Assembly (NCBI GenBank): GCA_001871115.1
Contig: MNUR01000032.1
Coordinates: 16,511 to 80,510, forward strand
DNA length: 64,000 nt
Direction: 5' to 3'
DNA from: Elusimicrobia bacterium CG1_02_56_21
Lineage (GTDB): Bacteria; Elusimicrobiota; Elusimicrobia; Elusimicrobiales; UBA9959
Under the pieces are notes generated by a model. The model did not search any database, was not told the DNA's origin, and saw only the letters and a program-made list of their open reading frames with translations. How positions within the stretch are numbered: position 1 is the first letter of the stretch; each line of letters begins with the position of its first letter. Position numbers and translations under genes: made by a program. Positions 32,442 through 39,817 of this stretch are shown one piece after another.

Positions 32442-33899
32442 TCAGTCCCCGTCCGTTATCAGGAAATTCTTGAACTGCCAGGGGTCCTTCCTGTCCACCG
32501 CGGGGTTATTATGCCCCTTGAAGGCGTTGGTATAATGCTTCAGCGGCGTCCAGTCTGACGGCGCGGAATGAAGTTTCCCCAGCCAGGGTTTGGCTATCTT
32601 GAGAATATATTCATGCGGCAGGTCGTCGGGCACATTGACGCCCTCTTCCGGGTTCTCCATCATCCACATCGCCGCGGAGATGACGCCGATGGCCACCTGC
32701 ACGGTGGTGGCGTTCTGGTGCGGGACCAGCTTGCGCGACTCTTCTATGCCGAGAATAGTGCCTGTCCACCAGGCATTATACTGGTGGCCCATCAGCAGCG
32801 CGCCGAGTATGTCATAGCCGCTGGTAATCTCGTCGCCCAGTATGCGTGCCTTGTCCTGCAGCTTATAATCGTTGCCTCGCAGCTCGTTAAGCGAGGATAT
32901 TGCCGCGTCGGCCGGGCAATAGGCGTAGTGGACGGTAGGGCGGTAGACGGCCTTGCCTTTCTTCCATACGGTCAGCTTGTCGGACAGGGTGAAAGCCTCT
33001 CCGTGGCGGACCACCATGCCGCGGATGCAGTAATTAGGGACCCAGGTGCAGACCCAGGTATTCATCCCCATGCGGGCCAGGCAGATCTGGTTCCTGGGCC
33101 CTTCTTTGTGCTGGTAGGCGAAAGGAGGAAGTTCCTTTTCATGAGTTCCCCAGCCCATCTCGGCGGTGGTAACGCCTTCCTCGCGGAAGCCTTCCACGCT
33201 CCAGGTATTCACGAATTCGTTTACCTGTTTGGGCTTATTGGTTATCTGGGTATCCCTTTCACTGACATGGATGACCTTTACGCCCAGTTCTTTGGAGAGC
33301 AGATTAAACGCGCGGTCGCTGATAAGCTGCCTGAGCGTCTCGGCCGCTTTCCCTTTTACCTTCTTTTCAGCCAGCAGGCGTTCGCCTATATCGATCAGGC
33401 CCTTCTTGGCGAAATGAGAGATCAGCCCGGGATTCGCCCCGTGCTCTATTACCGCGGTCGGGCCGGGGGTCTTCCACTTGGCTATCATGCGGCGGAGGTT
33501 CATATGCCGCCAGTAAAGAGTTCTCTCGGTAGGATGCTTGTCCTCAGCGCCGGCGTAAGGGTCCCACACCTCGGTAGAAGTGTTGAGATAGCGCACCCCG
33601 TGGCCGCGGCACCACCGGAGTATCACGGCTGCGTCAATGTTCCACGCGAGGTCTATGAGCATGTCGCCGGGAGAAAGATATTTGCCGAGCAGCGAACCCA
33701 GGTTTTTCCTGGTGACCTGGGCGCGCACAAAATTCACGCCTTTGGCGGTCCAGGGCTTCATTTTCTTCCGGTAGTCCTCAAAATCCATGACCGTAATGTT
33801 CTTGGCCGGAACTTTAACCAGTTTCAGCAATACGGGCAAAGCGCATTGAGCCACCGAGCCGTAGCCGATAAAAAGTATTTTATTGTTGAAGCCTAGCAT
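32442..33899 (-). CDS. hss: Homospermidine synthase
   Basis: NAD-dependent transfer of aminobutyl groups to putrescine, giving sym-homospermidine. It has 485 residues, close to the Blastochloris enzyme. The Rossmann start is KILFIGYGSVAQCALPVLL. Conserved stretches are IEHGANPGLISHFAKKGL and YQHKEGPRNQICLARMG. Three start codons compete; the third, ATG at 33899, is selected because GGAGGT (33907-33912) lies 7 nt before it, whereas the ATG at 33914 overlaps that site. It is operonic with the decarboxylase and needs no spermidine synthase. Confidence 0.93.
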   Translation of the reverse strand: MLGFNNKILFIGYGSVAQCALPVLLKLVKVPAKNITVMDFEDYRKKMKPWTAKGVNFVRAQVTRKNLGSLLGKYLSPGDMLIDLAWNIDAAVILRWCRGHGVRYLNTSTEVWDPYAGAEDKHPTERTLYWRHMNLRRMIAKWKTPGPTAVIEHGANPGLISHFAKKGLIDIGERLLAEKKVKGKAAETLRQLISDRAFNLLSKELGVKVIHVSERDTQITNKPKQVNEFVNTWSVEGFREEGVTTAEMGWGTHEKELPPFAYQHKEGPRNQICLARMGMNTWVCTWVPNYCIRGMVVRHGEAFTLSDKLTVWKKGKAVYRPTVHYAYCPADAAISSLNELRGNDYKLQDKARILGDEITSGYDILGALLMGHQYNAWWTGTILGIEESRKLVPHQNATTVQVAIGVISAAMWMMENPEEGVNVPDDLPHEYILKIAKPWLGKLHSAPSDWTPLKHYTNAFKGHNNPAVDRKDPWQFKNFLITDGD

Positions 33900-34061
33900 A
33901 GTCATTACCTCCATGGAATAGCTTCCGCTTTGAACATTTCAGAATCTGTTCCTTCAGAAGCACTCCCCTTTAATTACTTGTTTATTAATATAATAATACA
34001 AAAAACCGCGGTTATTTATAAAATTTTACTCAAATTTTTACTACGGGCTCAGGCCGCAAAT

Positions 34062-34092
34062 AAAAGACCCGGCACATTGGCCGGGTCTTTTG
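34062..34092 (-). terminator. Terminator after dut
   Basis: AAAAGACCCGGC / GCCGGGTCTTTT stem with a short loop, 16 bp beyond the dut stop codon. It ends the nrdR-nrdD-nrdG-dut operon. Confidence 0.88.
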
Positions 34093-34107
34093 CGGGGCAA
34101 GGCTCCC

Positions 34108-34551
34108 TCAATGCTTGCCGGTGCTGCCGTAGCCGCCTTCGCCGCGGGTGGTGCCGGCGAGCTCGGCCGCTTCCGTGAAAGCGGCGTATTCGACTTTATT
34201 AAAGACCATCTGCGCCACTTTTTCGCCTTTTTTTACTTCATAGGCGTTCTTGGGGTCGAGATTGATCAGGATGACGCCGACTTCGCCGCGGTAGGGAGCG
34301 TCCACGGTCCCGGGGGTATTGAGGACGGTGAGGCCGTGCTTGAGGGCGAGGCCGCTTTTGGGGCGGACCTGGCCTTCGTAGCCGTGCGGGATGGCCATCT
34401 TAAGACCGGTGGGAATAAGAGCCCGCTCGCCGGGCTGCAGAACCCGGTCGATTGTCGAGAAAAGGTCTGCCCCGGAGTCGCCCTCATGGGCGTAGGCCGG
34501 GATTTTAGCGTCGCCGCCGAGTTTTTGCACCGCTATTTCAAGTTTAGTCAT
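34108..34551 (-). CDS. dut: Deoxyuridine 5'-triphosphate nucleotidohydrolase
   Basis: Hydrolyses dUTP to dUMP, protecting DNA and supplying thymidylate precursor. All five trimeric dUTPase motifs appear in the 147 residues: HEGDSGADLFS, RPKSGLALKHG, LNTPGTVDAPYRGEV, GEKVAQMVF and the C-terminal GEGGYGSTGKH (usually RGxGGFGSTG). It lies 4 bp after nrdG, which fits one deoxynucleotide operon. Confidence 0.97.
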   Translation of the reverse strand: MTKLEIAVQKLGGDAKIPAYAHEGDSGADLFSTIDRVLQPGERALIPTGLKMAIPHGYEGQVRPKSGLALKHGLTVLNTPGTVDAPYRGEVGVILINLDPKNAYEVKKGEKVAQMVFNKVEYAAFTEAAELAGTTRGEGGYGSTGKH

Positions 34552-34555
34552 CGGG

Positions 34556-35281
34556 TTAACCTCTTAGTTGGCAGTTTGGGAGATAATTCAAAACTTCCTC
34601 ATGAATGTCCTGCAAAAGCTGCGGCGGCGTTTCCGGGAATACTTCCAGGCGCGGGTCGAGAAGGCCGTTTTTACGGGGGACGAACTTCTGCACGTAGTAT
34701 TTATGGTCGGCTCTGCCGGTAACTTTGGCTATCAGCCGGGCCGCCGAGACCATCTCGGGAACGGTCAAAAAAGAAATATCTTCATCCCCCCTGACTACAG
34801 GCGCTACGGTGGTACGGTATTCATAATCGGGGAACCTGGCCACGGTAGCGATACTTTCCATCATTGCGGTTTCCGCGCCCGCATTACCTGAAAGACTGGG
34901 CCAAAGGAACTTGGGGCCTTTTATATCCATGGCTACATAATCCACCAGTTTATCCGAGAGGAGTTGAGCCAGGACCTGCGGATTGCTGCCATTGGTGTCG
35001 AGCTTGACGGAGAAACATTCCGCCCGGAGCTTTTTGATAAAAGGGACCAGGCCCGGCTGGAGAGTAGGTTCACCGCCGCAGATAACTACGCCGTTGACCC
35101 AGTCTTTTACCGTAATCAGGTATTTAAGAAAGTCATCCTCGTTTATAGGCGCCGCGGTCCCGAGTATGGGCTTGGCATGGCAGTGCGGGCAGGTATAATT
35201 GCAGCCGGGCGCAAAAGCGACCGCCGCTATCTTTCCGGGATAGTCGATAAGATTAAAACCGAGCGCCGCGCCTATTTTCAT
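34556..35281 (-). CDS. nrdG: Anaerobic ribonucleotide reductase activating protein (radical SAM)
   Basis: Installs the glycyl radical on NrdD using SAM. The iron-sulfur motif is CNYTCPHC (CxxxCxxC, near residue 28), with GGEPTLQPG and a YVAMDIKGP strand downstream. It has 241 residues from ATG 35281, which begins MKIGAALGFNLIDYPGKIA as in homologues. The longer ATG at 35347 would run through a dispersed repeat and is rejected. It sits between nrdD and dut. The ribosome site is weak. Confidence 0.9.
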   Translation of the reverse strand: MKIGAALGFNLIDYPGKIAAVAFAPGCNYTCPHCHAKPILGTAAPINEDDFLKYLITVKDWVNGVVICGGEPTLQPGLVPFIKKLRAECFSVKLDTNGSNPQVLAQLLSDKLVDYVAMDIKGPKFLWPSLSGNAGAETAMMESIATVARFPDYEYRTTVAPVVRGDEDISFLTVPEMVSAARLIAKVTGRADHKYYVQKFVPRKNGLLDPRLEVFPETPPQLLQDIHEEVLNYLPNCQLRG

Positions 35282-35340
35282 ATCTTTATTAAAAACGCAG
35301 GATGCAAAGTCGGGGTCCTGCCGAGGGTATAGGTTTGTCG

Positions 35341-35390
35341 GGCACACGGTCGGCCACGGTGTGGCCGAGCGCGTTTTGCGTTCCTGTCCC
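35341..35390 (+). repeat. Dispersed structured repeat, partial copy R4
   Basis: 3' half of the repeat in the nrdD-nrdG spacer. It has a perfect 7-bp hairpin CGGCCAC-GGT-GTGGCCG (35351-35367), followed by GCGTTTTGCGTTCC. The stem differs from the R3 stem (CGCGCAC / GTGCGCG) by paired changes. Confidence 0.7.
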
Positions 35391-35402
35391 CTTGGCTTGA
35401 GC

Positions 35403-38400
35403 CTACTTTACCGCGTAAGCGCCTTCCACCATCTTGTAATATTCCACTTCTTTGCGGTGCACGGGCTTGCCGCGCTTGAACTCCAGTTCATAGCGGTTCA
35501 TGGTCCCGTTGTTCTTTACCAGCACCGTGGGTATAGGGTCCAGGGGGACGTTCCAGCGGGCGGCCGCCATGCGGGCGTCCTGCTTTGTAAGGTCGTAGAA
35601 CTCCACGGGGATCTCTATGCCTTTTTCCTTGAGGGCCTTGGCAAGGCTGACCTTGGCTTCTTCGCACATTGCGCAGCCGGTCTTGCCGAATACCATCACC
35701 TTCTTGGAAGAATCCTTCTCGTGCAGCCAGTTTACGTTGGGAGTGAAGCTGGCGTAATGCGGGGCCACGGCTTCGCGCGCTTTGCTTATTTCAAGCTGCG
35801 AATCGTTCCAGCCGCCGAGATTGGAGAAATAACCTACGATCTTTGTGCGCTTGGCCAGGTCTACGCTGCCGCATTTACCGCATTTCTCTTTGAAGCCGAA
35901 GTAGTTGGTGTGGCAGTTATTGCAGTGCGTGAATTCCGGGGACACGGTTATCTGGGAAGCGCGCGTATTGCGGTAAGCCTTCTCTATCAGGGTCCCTATG
36001 GACTCCGGCGGTATCTGGGACTCGCCGCAGTAAACGTGTATGATGGAACCGGACTCTATCATATCGTGGAACTTGGACTGAAGTTCTATGCGGTCTATGA
36101 TAGAGACGTCGGCGCCCGGGTTGAGGTGTACCGAGTTGGTATAGTAAGGAGCCTTCTTCAGGTCGCCCTTCACCACTTTCTTCGCCTCGGGGAAGCGGGC
36201 CATATCGCCCTTGGCGAGCTTCTGGGTGGCCGACTCGGCGGGGGTCTCTTCCATCGTTATCTTCAGGCCGTGCTTGGCGCGCAGGGCGTTGATGGTCTGG
36301 TGCATGTGGTCGATAACCTGCAGGCCGGTCTCGTAGGCGTCGCGGCCCTCGTGCAGCTCTTTGCCGGTGAGGTACTGCACCACTTCGTTAAGGCCGATGA
36401 TCCCCATGATATAGGTGGCCTTGTTCAGGTCCACGTAGGGCGTGCCGTCGTCGGAGGGGATACCGAGTGAGCGGAGCGGGCTGCCGTCGGTGTCCAGCAG
36501 GGTCTGGGTATAAGCCTTCTTCTGCAGATGCGCCTTAACCGCTAAGTCTATGGCCTTATCTATCTGCGCGAGCGTCCCTTTCAGGGTTTTTCCCTTGTAA
36601 GCCGCCTGCGGCAGGTTGATAGTGACGTTCTGGAAACCGGTAAACCGGATATTCTCCGGGTGCTTGAGAAGGTAAGGGTCCGTCACTTTCTCTTTAAGCC
36701 GGCAGCACTGGGCCAGGGTGGCCCCGGCGCCGTCGCGGTCGAACATGAAGTAGGTGGAGCCGTTTTTGGTGGCCAGCTTGCAGCCGTAATCGTAAACTTC
36801 CCTCTCGTCCGGGTTCTCCAGGGCTTCCTTGCTTACGTGCAGGTCGCACTTGGGGAAAGCGAACTGTAGGCCGTACTTGTCGCCGTCCTCCCAGACCTTC
36901 ATAAGCTCTATTGCGAATTCCTGCGCGGTCTTCACCATGCGGGGGTCGCCGTAGGTGATGAACTTGCGGCCGTCCCCGGGGTGAACAACATCCCCGTTCC
37001 GGGAATCTCCGTCCACGCCGGTAAAGCGGGGGGCATCGTCGACCATCTCTATATTGCCGGAAGCGTCTTCCAGCATATATTTGCCGCCGGGGCCCATTGC
37101 GGGCACATTATGCATATACTGCGGGACGCCGGTATGCATATTGAAGTCTATGAACAAGGTCTGGCCGCCGCGGCTGAAGGCGTTCTGGCTGGCGGAGAAG
37201 ATCAGGTTCTGCGCTATCTGGCGCATTTCTTTTCTGGACAGCTTGAAGAGCTCGCGCACTTCGCCGGTCTTTTTGAAGTAAGGGGCCGAAGTTCCGTCGG
37301 TATAGGAAACCGTTCCGGCCTCTATCATGGCCTCGAGGGTTTCTTTCTTCAGTTTAACGCTCTTGCCTTCCAGCTCGCCTTCCACCAGGACTTCCGGGCA
37401 GTTGAGCATAGGGGCGTAAAGGATATTAAGGAAGCCGAAACCCAGCGCGCCTGCGTAGCGGCTCTGCATCGACGCGAGGAAGGTCTGGATATGACCGTTA
37501 AGCACCATGGCGGACTTGGCCGGATGGCTTTTATTCTGAAGATTGGAAACTATCTTGTTAAGACCGTATTTCTTTATGTATTCCACGGAGTGGCTGGAGC
37601 AATATACGCGCTGGGGATAGCCCAGGTCGTGTATATGAATGGTCCCGTTATTGTGGGCCTCGGATATCTCCTCGGAGAATACTTTGCGCAGGCTGTACTG
37701 CTTCAGGACGTATTCCGCTATTCCCAGGTTCACCGCTTCGGGATTATTCGAGGTAATATTGGAGTTTTCCTTGCTGTTGCCGATAACCAGGGATTCAATG
37801 GTGGAAAGGGGCATGGCCAGCGCGGAATTCTTGAGAGGGATACCCATCATGGAAAGATGCGCTTCGGAAATGCGGCGCAGGAACTGCGTGTCGAAGTTCT
37901 TGGTCCCGTATTTCTCGGACAGCTCATAGGCGTCGTTCTCTGTTTCTTTGGCTATCATTTCGGCCAGGTCGCGGGTAAGGAGGTATTCCTTCTCCAGGGC
38001 GGCCGCAAGCTTCTTGCGGTCGAAGGCCTCTATGGTCTCGTTGGTAATGGACTGCACGAGCAGCATCTGGTCGGTGATGTCGGCCTTGCCGGCTTTCTTT
38101 TTGACGGTCAGGCCGCTCTTGCGTACCCGCTGCCGGTCCAGGGAATAAGACTCGAATTTATCGGCGGTGCGGTCGAAACCTTTTTCGCGCAGGACCTCGA
38201 CGCACATAGTGTTGCTGTCGTCGACGGTAGGGATCTTGGAACACATGGTGAAATTATTGTTAAGGCGGCGGGCCACTTCATTGGCGACGTCCACGGCCTT
38301 TTCCTCGTCACGGCCGCCCAGAGTATAGGCCGCCTTGTAAATAGCGCTCTTTATCTTCTCTATGTCGAAAGGAGTTATTTTACCTTCGCGCTTCTTGATC

Positions 38401-38423
38401 ACTTTCGGAAAAAATTCATTCAT
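35403..38423 (-). CDS. nrdD: Anaerobic ribonucleoside-triphosphate reductase with fused glutaredoxin-like domain
   Basis: Oxygen-sensitive class III reductase, 1006 residues (usual 600-750). An ATP-cone at the N-terminus (KVIKKREGKITPFDIEKIK) gives allosteric control. The large barrel core follows. The C-terminal zinc site is CNNCH and CGKCG (about 835-852), and the glycyl radical loop KIVGYFSNLGG lies near 862. An extra domain from about 909 to 1006 begins VMVFGKTGCAMCEEAK and looks like a glutaredoxin/thioredoxin fold with CAMC active site, then a cis-Pro segment PIPTVLV. It may deliver electrons to the reductase. Downstream of nrdR, upstream of nrdG. Confidence 0.93.
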   Translation of the reverse strand: MNEFFPKVIKKREGKITPFDIEKIKSAIYKAAYTLGGRDEEKAVDVANEVARRLNNNFTMCSKIPTVDDSNTMCVEVLREKGFDRTADKFESYSLDRQRVRKSGLTVKKKAGKADITDQMLLVQSITNETIEAFDRKKLAAALEKEYLLTRDLAEMIAKETENDAYELSEKYGTKNFDTQFLRRISEAHLSMMGIPLKNSALAMPLSTIESLVIGNSKENSNITSNNPEAVNLGIAEYVLKQYSLRKVFSEEISEAHNNGTIHIHDLGYPQRVYCSSHSVEYIKKYGLNKIVSNLQNKSHPAKSAMVLNGHIQTFLASMQSRYAGALGFGFLNILYAPMLNCPEVLVEGELEGKSVKLKKETLEAMIEAGTVSYTDGTSAPYFKKTGEVRELFKLSRKEMRQIAQNLIFSASQNAFSRGGQTLFIDFNMHTGVPQYMHNVPAMGPGGKYMLEDASGNIEMVDDAPRFTGVDGDSRNGDVVHPGDGRKFITYGDPRMVKTAQEFAIELMKVWEDGDKYGLQFAFPKCDLHVSKEALENPDEREVYDYGCKLATKNGSTYFMFDRDGAGATLAQCCRLKEKVTDPYLLKHPENIRFTGFQNVTINLPQAAYKGKTLKGTLAQIDKAIDLAVKAHLQKKAYTQTLLDTDGSPLRSLGIPSDDGTPYVDLNKATYIMGIIGLNEVVQYLTGKELHEGRDAYETGLQVIDHMHQTINALRAKHGLKITMEETPAESATQKLAKGDMARFPEAKKVVKGDLKKAPYYTNSVHLNPGADVSIIDRIELQSKFHDMIESGSIIHVYCGESQIPPESIGTLIEKAYRNTRASQITVSPEFTHCNNCHTNYFGFKEKCGKCGSVDLAKRTKIVGYFSNLGGWNDSQLEISKAREAVAPHYASFTPNVNWLHEKDSSKKVMVFGKTGCAMCEEAKVSLAKALKEKGIEIPVEFYDLTKQDARMAAARWNVPLDPIPTVLVKNNGTMNRYELEFKRGKPVHRKEVEYYKMVEGAYAVK

Positions 38424-38438
38424 TTCTTTGTTCCCCTG

Positions 38439-38888
38439 TTATTTTTTAATTGATTTGATTTCTTTTTCAAAATCGGTGACATCCTCGAAATCCTTGTATA
38501 TGGATGCGAACCGTATATACGCGACCTTGTCGAGCTTTTTGAGTTTCTTAGCCACGAGCTCCCCTATTACCCCGCTGGGGATCTCGCTTTTATCCTCGTT
38601 CCTCAAAGCAGTCTCGATATCCCTGCCTGCCTCCTCCATTTTCTCCATGCTGACTTCCCGCTTCTGGCAGGATTTTATAATGCCGCTCATCAGTTTTACC
38701 GTGGAAAAGCCCTCACGCCGTCCGTCTTTTTTTATAACTACCAGCGGGTGCGCATCAATGCGCTCATAAGTGGTGAACCGCTTTGAGCACTTTCCGCATT
38801 CTCGCCGGCGCCTTATTTCAAACGCTTCGGGTGTGTCGCGGCTATCGGTGACTTTGGTGTCTTCCGCACCGCAAAAAGGGCACTTCAT
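38439..38888 (-). CDS. nrdR: Transcriptional repressor NrdR
   Basis: Zinc-ribbon plus ATP-cone repressor of ribonucleotide reductase genes, 149 residues from ATG 38888. The zinc ribbon is CPFCGAEDTKVTDSR and CGKCSKRFTTYERID. The ATP-cone follows (VIKKDGRREGFSTVKLMSGI). AGGAG 7 nt upstream supports this start over a 26-residue longer reading. First gene of the nrd operon, with two NrdR-type boxes 80-125 bp upstream, so it should repress its own operon when dATP is plentiful. Confidence 0.97.
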   Translation of the reverse strand: MKCPFCGAEDTKVTDSRDTPEAFEIRRRRECGKCSKRFTTYERIDAHPLVVIKKDGRREGFSTVKLMSGIIKSCQKREVSMEKMEEAGRDIETALRNEDKSEIPSGVIGELVAKKLKKLDKVAYIRFASIYKDFEDVTDFEKEIKSIKK

Positions 38889-38967
38889 TAGTATTCTCCT
38901 GACTTGCGCGGGGCGAAAGGCCCCCTGAGACGGCGCCCTTGCTATACTATCCTCGGCAGCCGGCAAA

Positions 38968-38983
38968 CCACTATAAGTTGTGT
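38968..38983. promoter_or_regulatory. NrdR box 1
   Basis: CCACTATAAGTTGTGT matches 13 of 16 positions of the known NrdR consensus acaCwAtATaTwGtgt. It is 31 bp, or three helical turns, from a second box. Confidence 0.7.
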
Positions 38984-38998
38984 CTTAAACTTCCCCCA

Positions 38999-39014
38999 CC
39001 ACTATTAGTAGTAC
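38999..39014. promoter_or_regulatory. NrdR box 2, overlapping the predicted start point
   Basis: CCACTATTAGTAGTAC keeps the C-w-A-t and T-w-G core of the NrdR box. With box 1 it has the 31-bp centre spacing typical of NrdR operator pairs. The predicted transcription start (about 39014) falls at its edge, which suits repression. Confidence 0.65.
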
Positions 39015-39020
39015 CAAGAC

Positions 39021-39050
39021 ATTTTACACCATATAATGTTTTTAACGCAA
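39021..39050 (-). promoter_or_regulatory. Promoter of the nrdR-nrdD-nrdG-dut operon
   Basis: On the minus strand TTGCGT (39050-39045) and TAAAAT (39026-39021) are spaced by 18 bp. The NrdR boxes lie just downstream. Confidence 0.6.
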
Positions 39051-39083
39051 TTTTTTTCTTTTTTTCATAGGGAAAAATAATTG

Positions 39084-39112
39084 TTGACATAAAAACACGG
39101 AATGTTTTAATT
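39084..39112 (+). promoter_or_regulatory. Promoter of the pilin gene
   Basis: A perfect -35 TTGACA (39084-39089) and TTAATT (39107-39112) are 17 bp apart. The implied start gives a leader of about 180 nt before the pilin ATG. Confidence 0.65.
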
Positions 39113-39118
39113 TTATAA

Positions 39119-39294
39119 ACCCGGGAAAAAGAGGCGTTTTGGCGCCTGTCAAGGTAACTTAAATCACATGTGTCCGGGCGGCGGTTGATAACCGCGGACG
39201 CGCGAGGTACAGTATATCGTGGCAGCTGCTCCCCGGGCATCATCTATATATTATCCCGGGGCCGTACTGCCAGACAAAACGCGGTATAGGAGGT
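39119..39294 (+). other. Long structured leader of the pilin mRNA
   Basis: Three hairpins can be drawn in the leader: AGGCG-N-CGCCT (about 39133), GCGGTT-GAT-AACCGC (about 39179), and CCCCGGG / CCCGGGG (39232-39262) around a 17-nt AU-rich loop. AGGAGGT (39288-39294) follows. No known riboswitch core (for example the c-di-GMP GEMM sequences) is recognised. It may control stability or translation of a highly expressed gene. Confidence 0.5.
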
Positions 39295-39300
39295 AGTATT

Positions 39301-39750
39301 ATGAAAAACCTGAGAAAGGGGTTCACCCTGATAGAGCTGATGATAGTGGTTGCGATCATAGGTATTCTGGCTGCGATAGCCATACCCAAGTTCGCGGACC
39401 TCATCAACAAGTCCAAGGAAGGCGCGACGAAAGGCGCTCTTTCCTCGGTGCGCAGCGCGGTACAGGTGTACTACGGCGACAATGAAGGCTGGTTTCCGGC
39501 CGACGACCTCGCCTGCATAACGGCCAATGCCAAGTACCTGAAGGAAATGCCCCTGGCCAAGCTGCCGGGCACCGGCCACGGAGATGTCGCCACAGTGGTG
39601 AACACCTACGCGGACGGAGGCGGCTGGTACTACGCTAACGACATAACCATCTCCACTACCTGGGGTAATTTTGTCGTCAGCTGTTCACATGAGGACATAA
39701 AGGGCCGGGATCCTGCCGGTACCCAGTTCTCGCCCTGGTCGACCTTCTAA
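39301..39750 (+). CDS. Type IV pilin-like protein
   Basis: A 149-residue class III-signal pilin. The prepilin peptidase site is [19 protein letters not shown], with the required Glu5. The helix continues [18 protein letters not shown], the style common in Elusimicrobiota. The globular head is short and carries two cysteines (LACIT and SCSH) that could form a disulfide loop. A strong ribosome site (AGGAGGT), strong promoter and terminator suggest a major pilin or pseudopilin. It stands alone; no assembly genes are adjacent, and the only pilT in the window is broken. Confidence 0.93.
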   Translation: MKNLRKGFTLIELMIVVAIIGILAAIAIPKFADLINKSKEGATKGALSSVRSAVQVYYGDNEGWFPADDLACITANAKYLKEMPLAKLPGTGHGDVATVVNTYADGGGWYYANDITISTTWGNFVVSCSHEDIKGRDPAGTQFSPWSTF

Positions 39751-39768
39751 AAGGTCAGGAGGAAAAAC

Positions 39769-39805
39769 AAAAAGACCCCGCGCCATAAGCGCGGGGTCTT
39801 TATTT
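39769..39805 (+). terminator. Terminator after the pilin gene
   Basis: AAAGACCCCGCGC / GCGCGGGGTCTTT stem with an ATAA-type loop and T-rich tail, 20 bp after the stop. It also faces the end of the convergent recG gene. Confidence 0.88.
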
Positions 39806-39817
39806 GTCTCTCCTTAG

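Noticed and set aside
36981..38453. Long open frame of 490 codons on the plus strand, opposite nrdD
   Set aside because: Antisense shadow of a GC-rich gene. The translated sequence has no recognisable domain and the nrdD frame is certain.
39119..39294. Pilin leader as c-di-GMP (GEMM) riboswitch
   Set aside because: The conserved GEMM segments (such as GGGCAAACC and GGGACGCAAAG) are not found.
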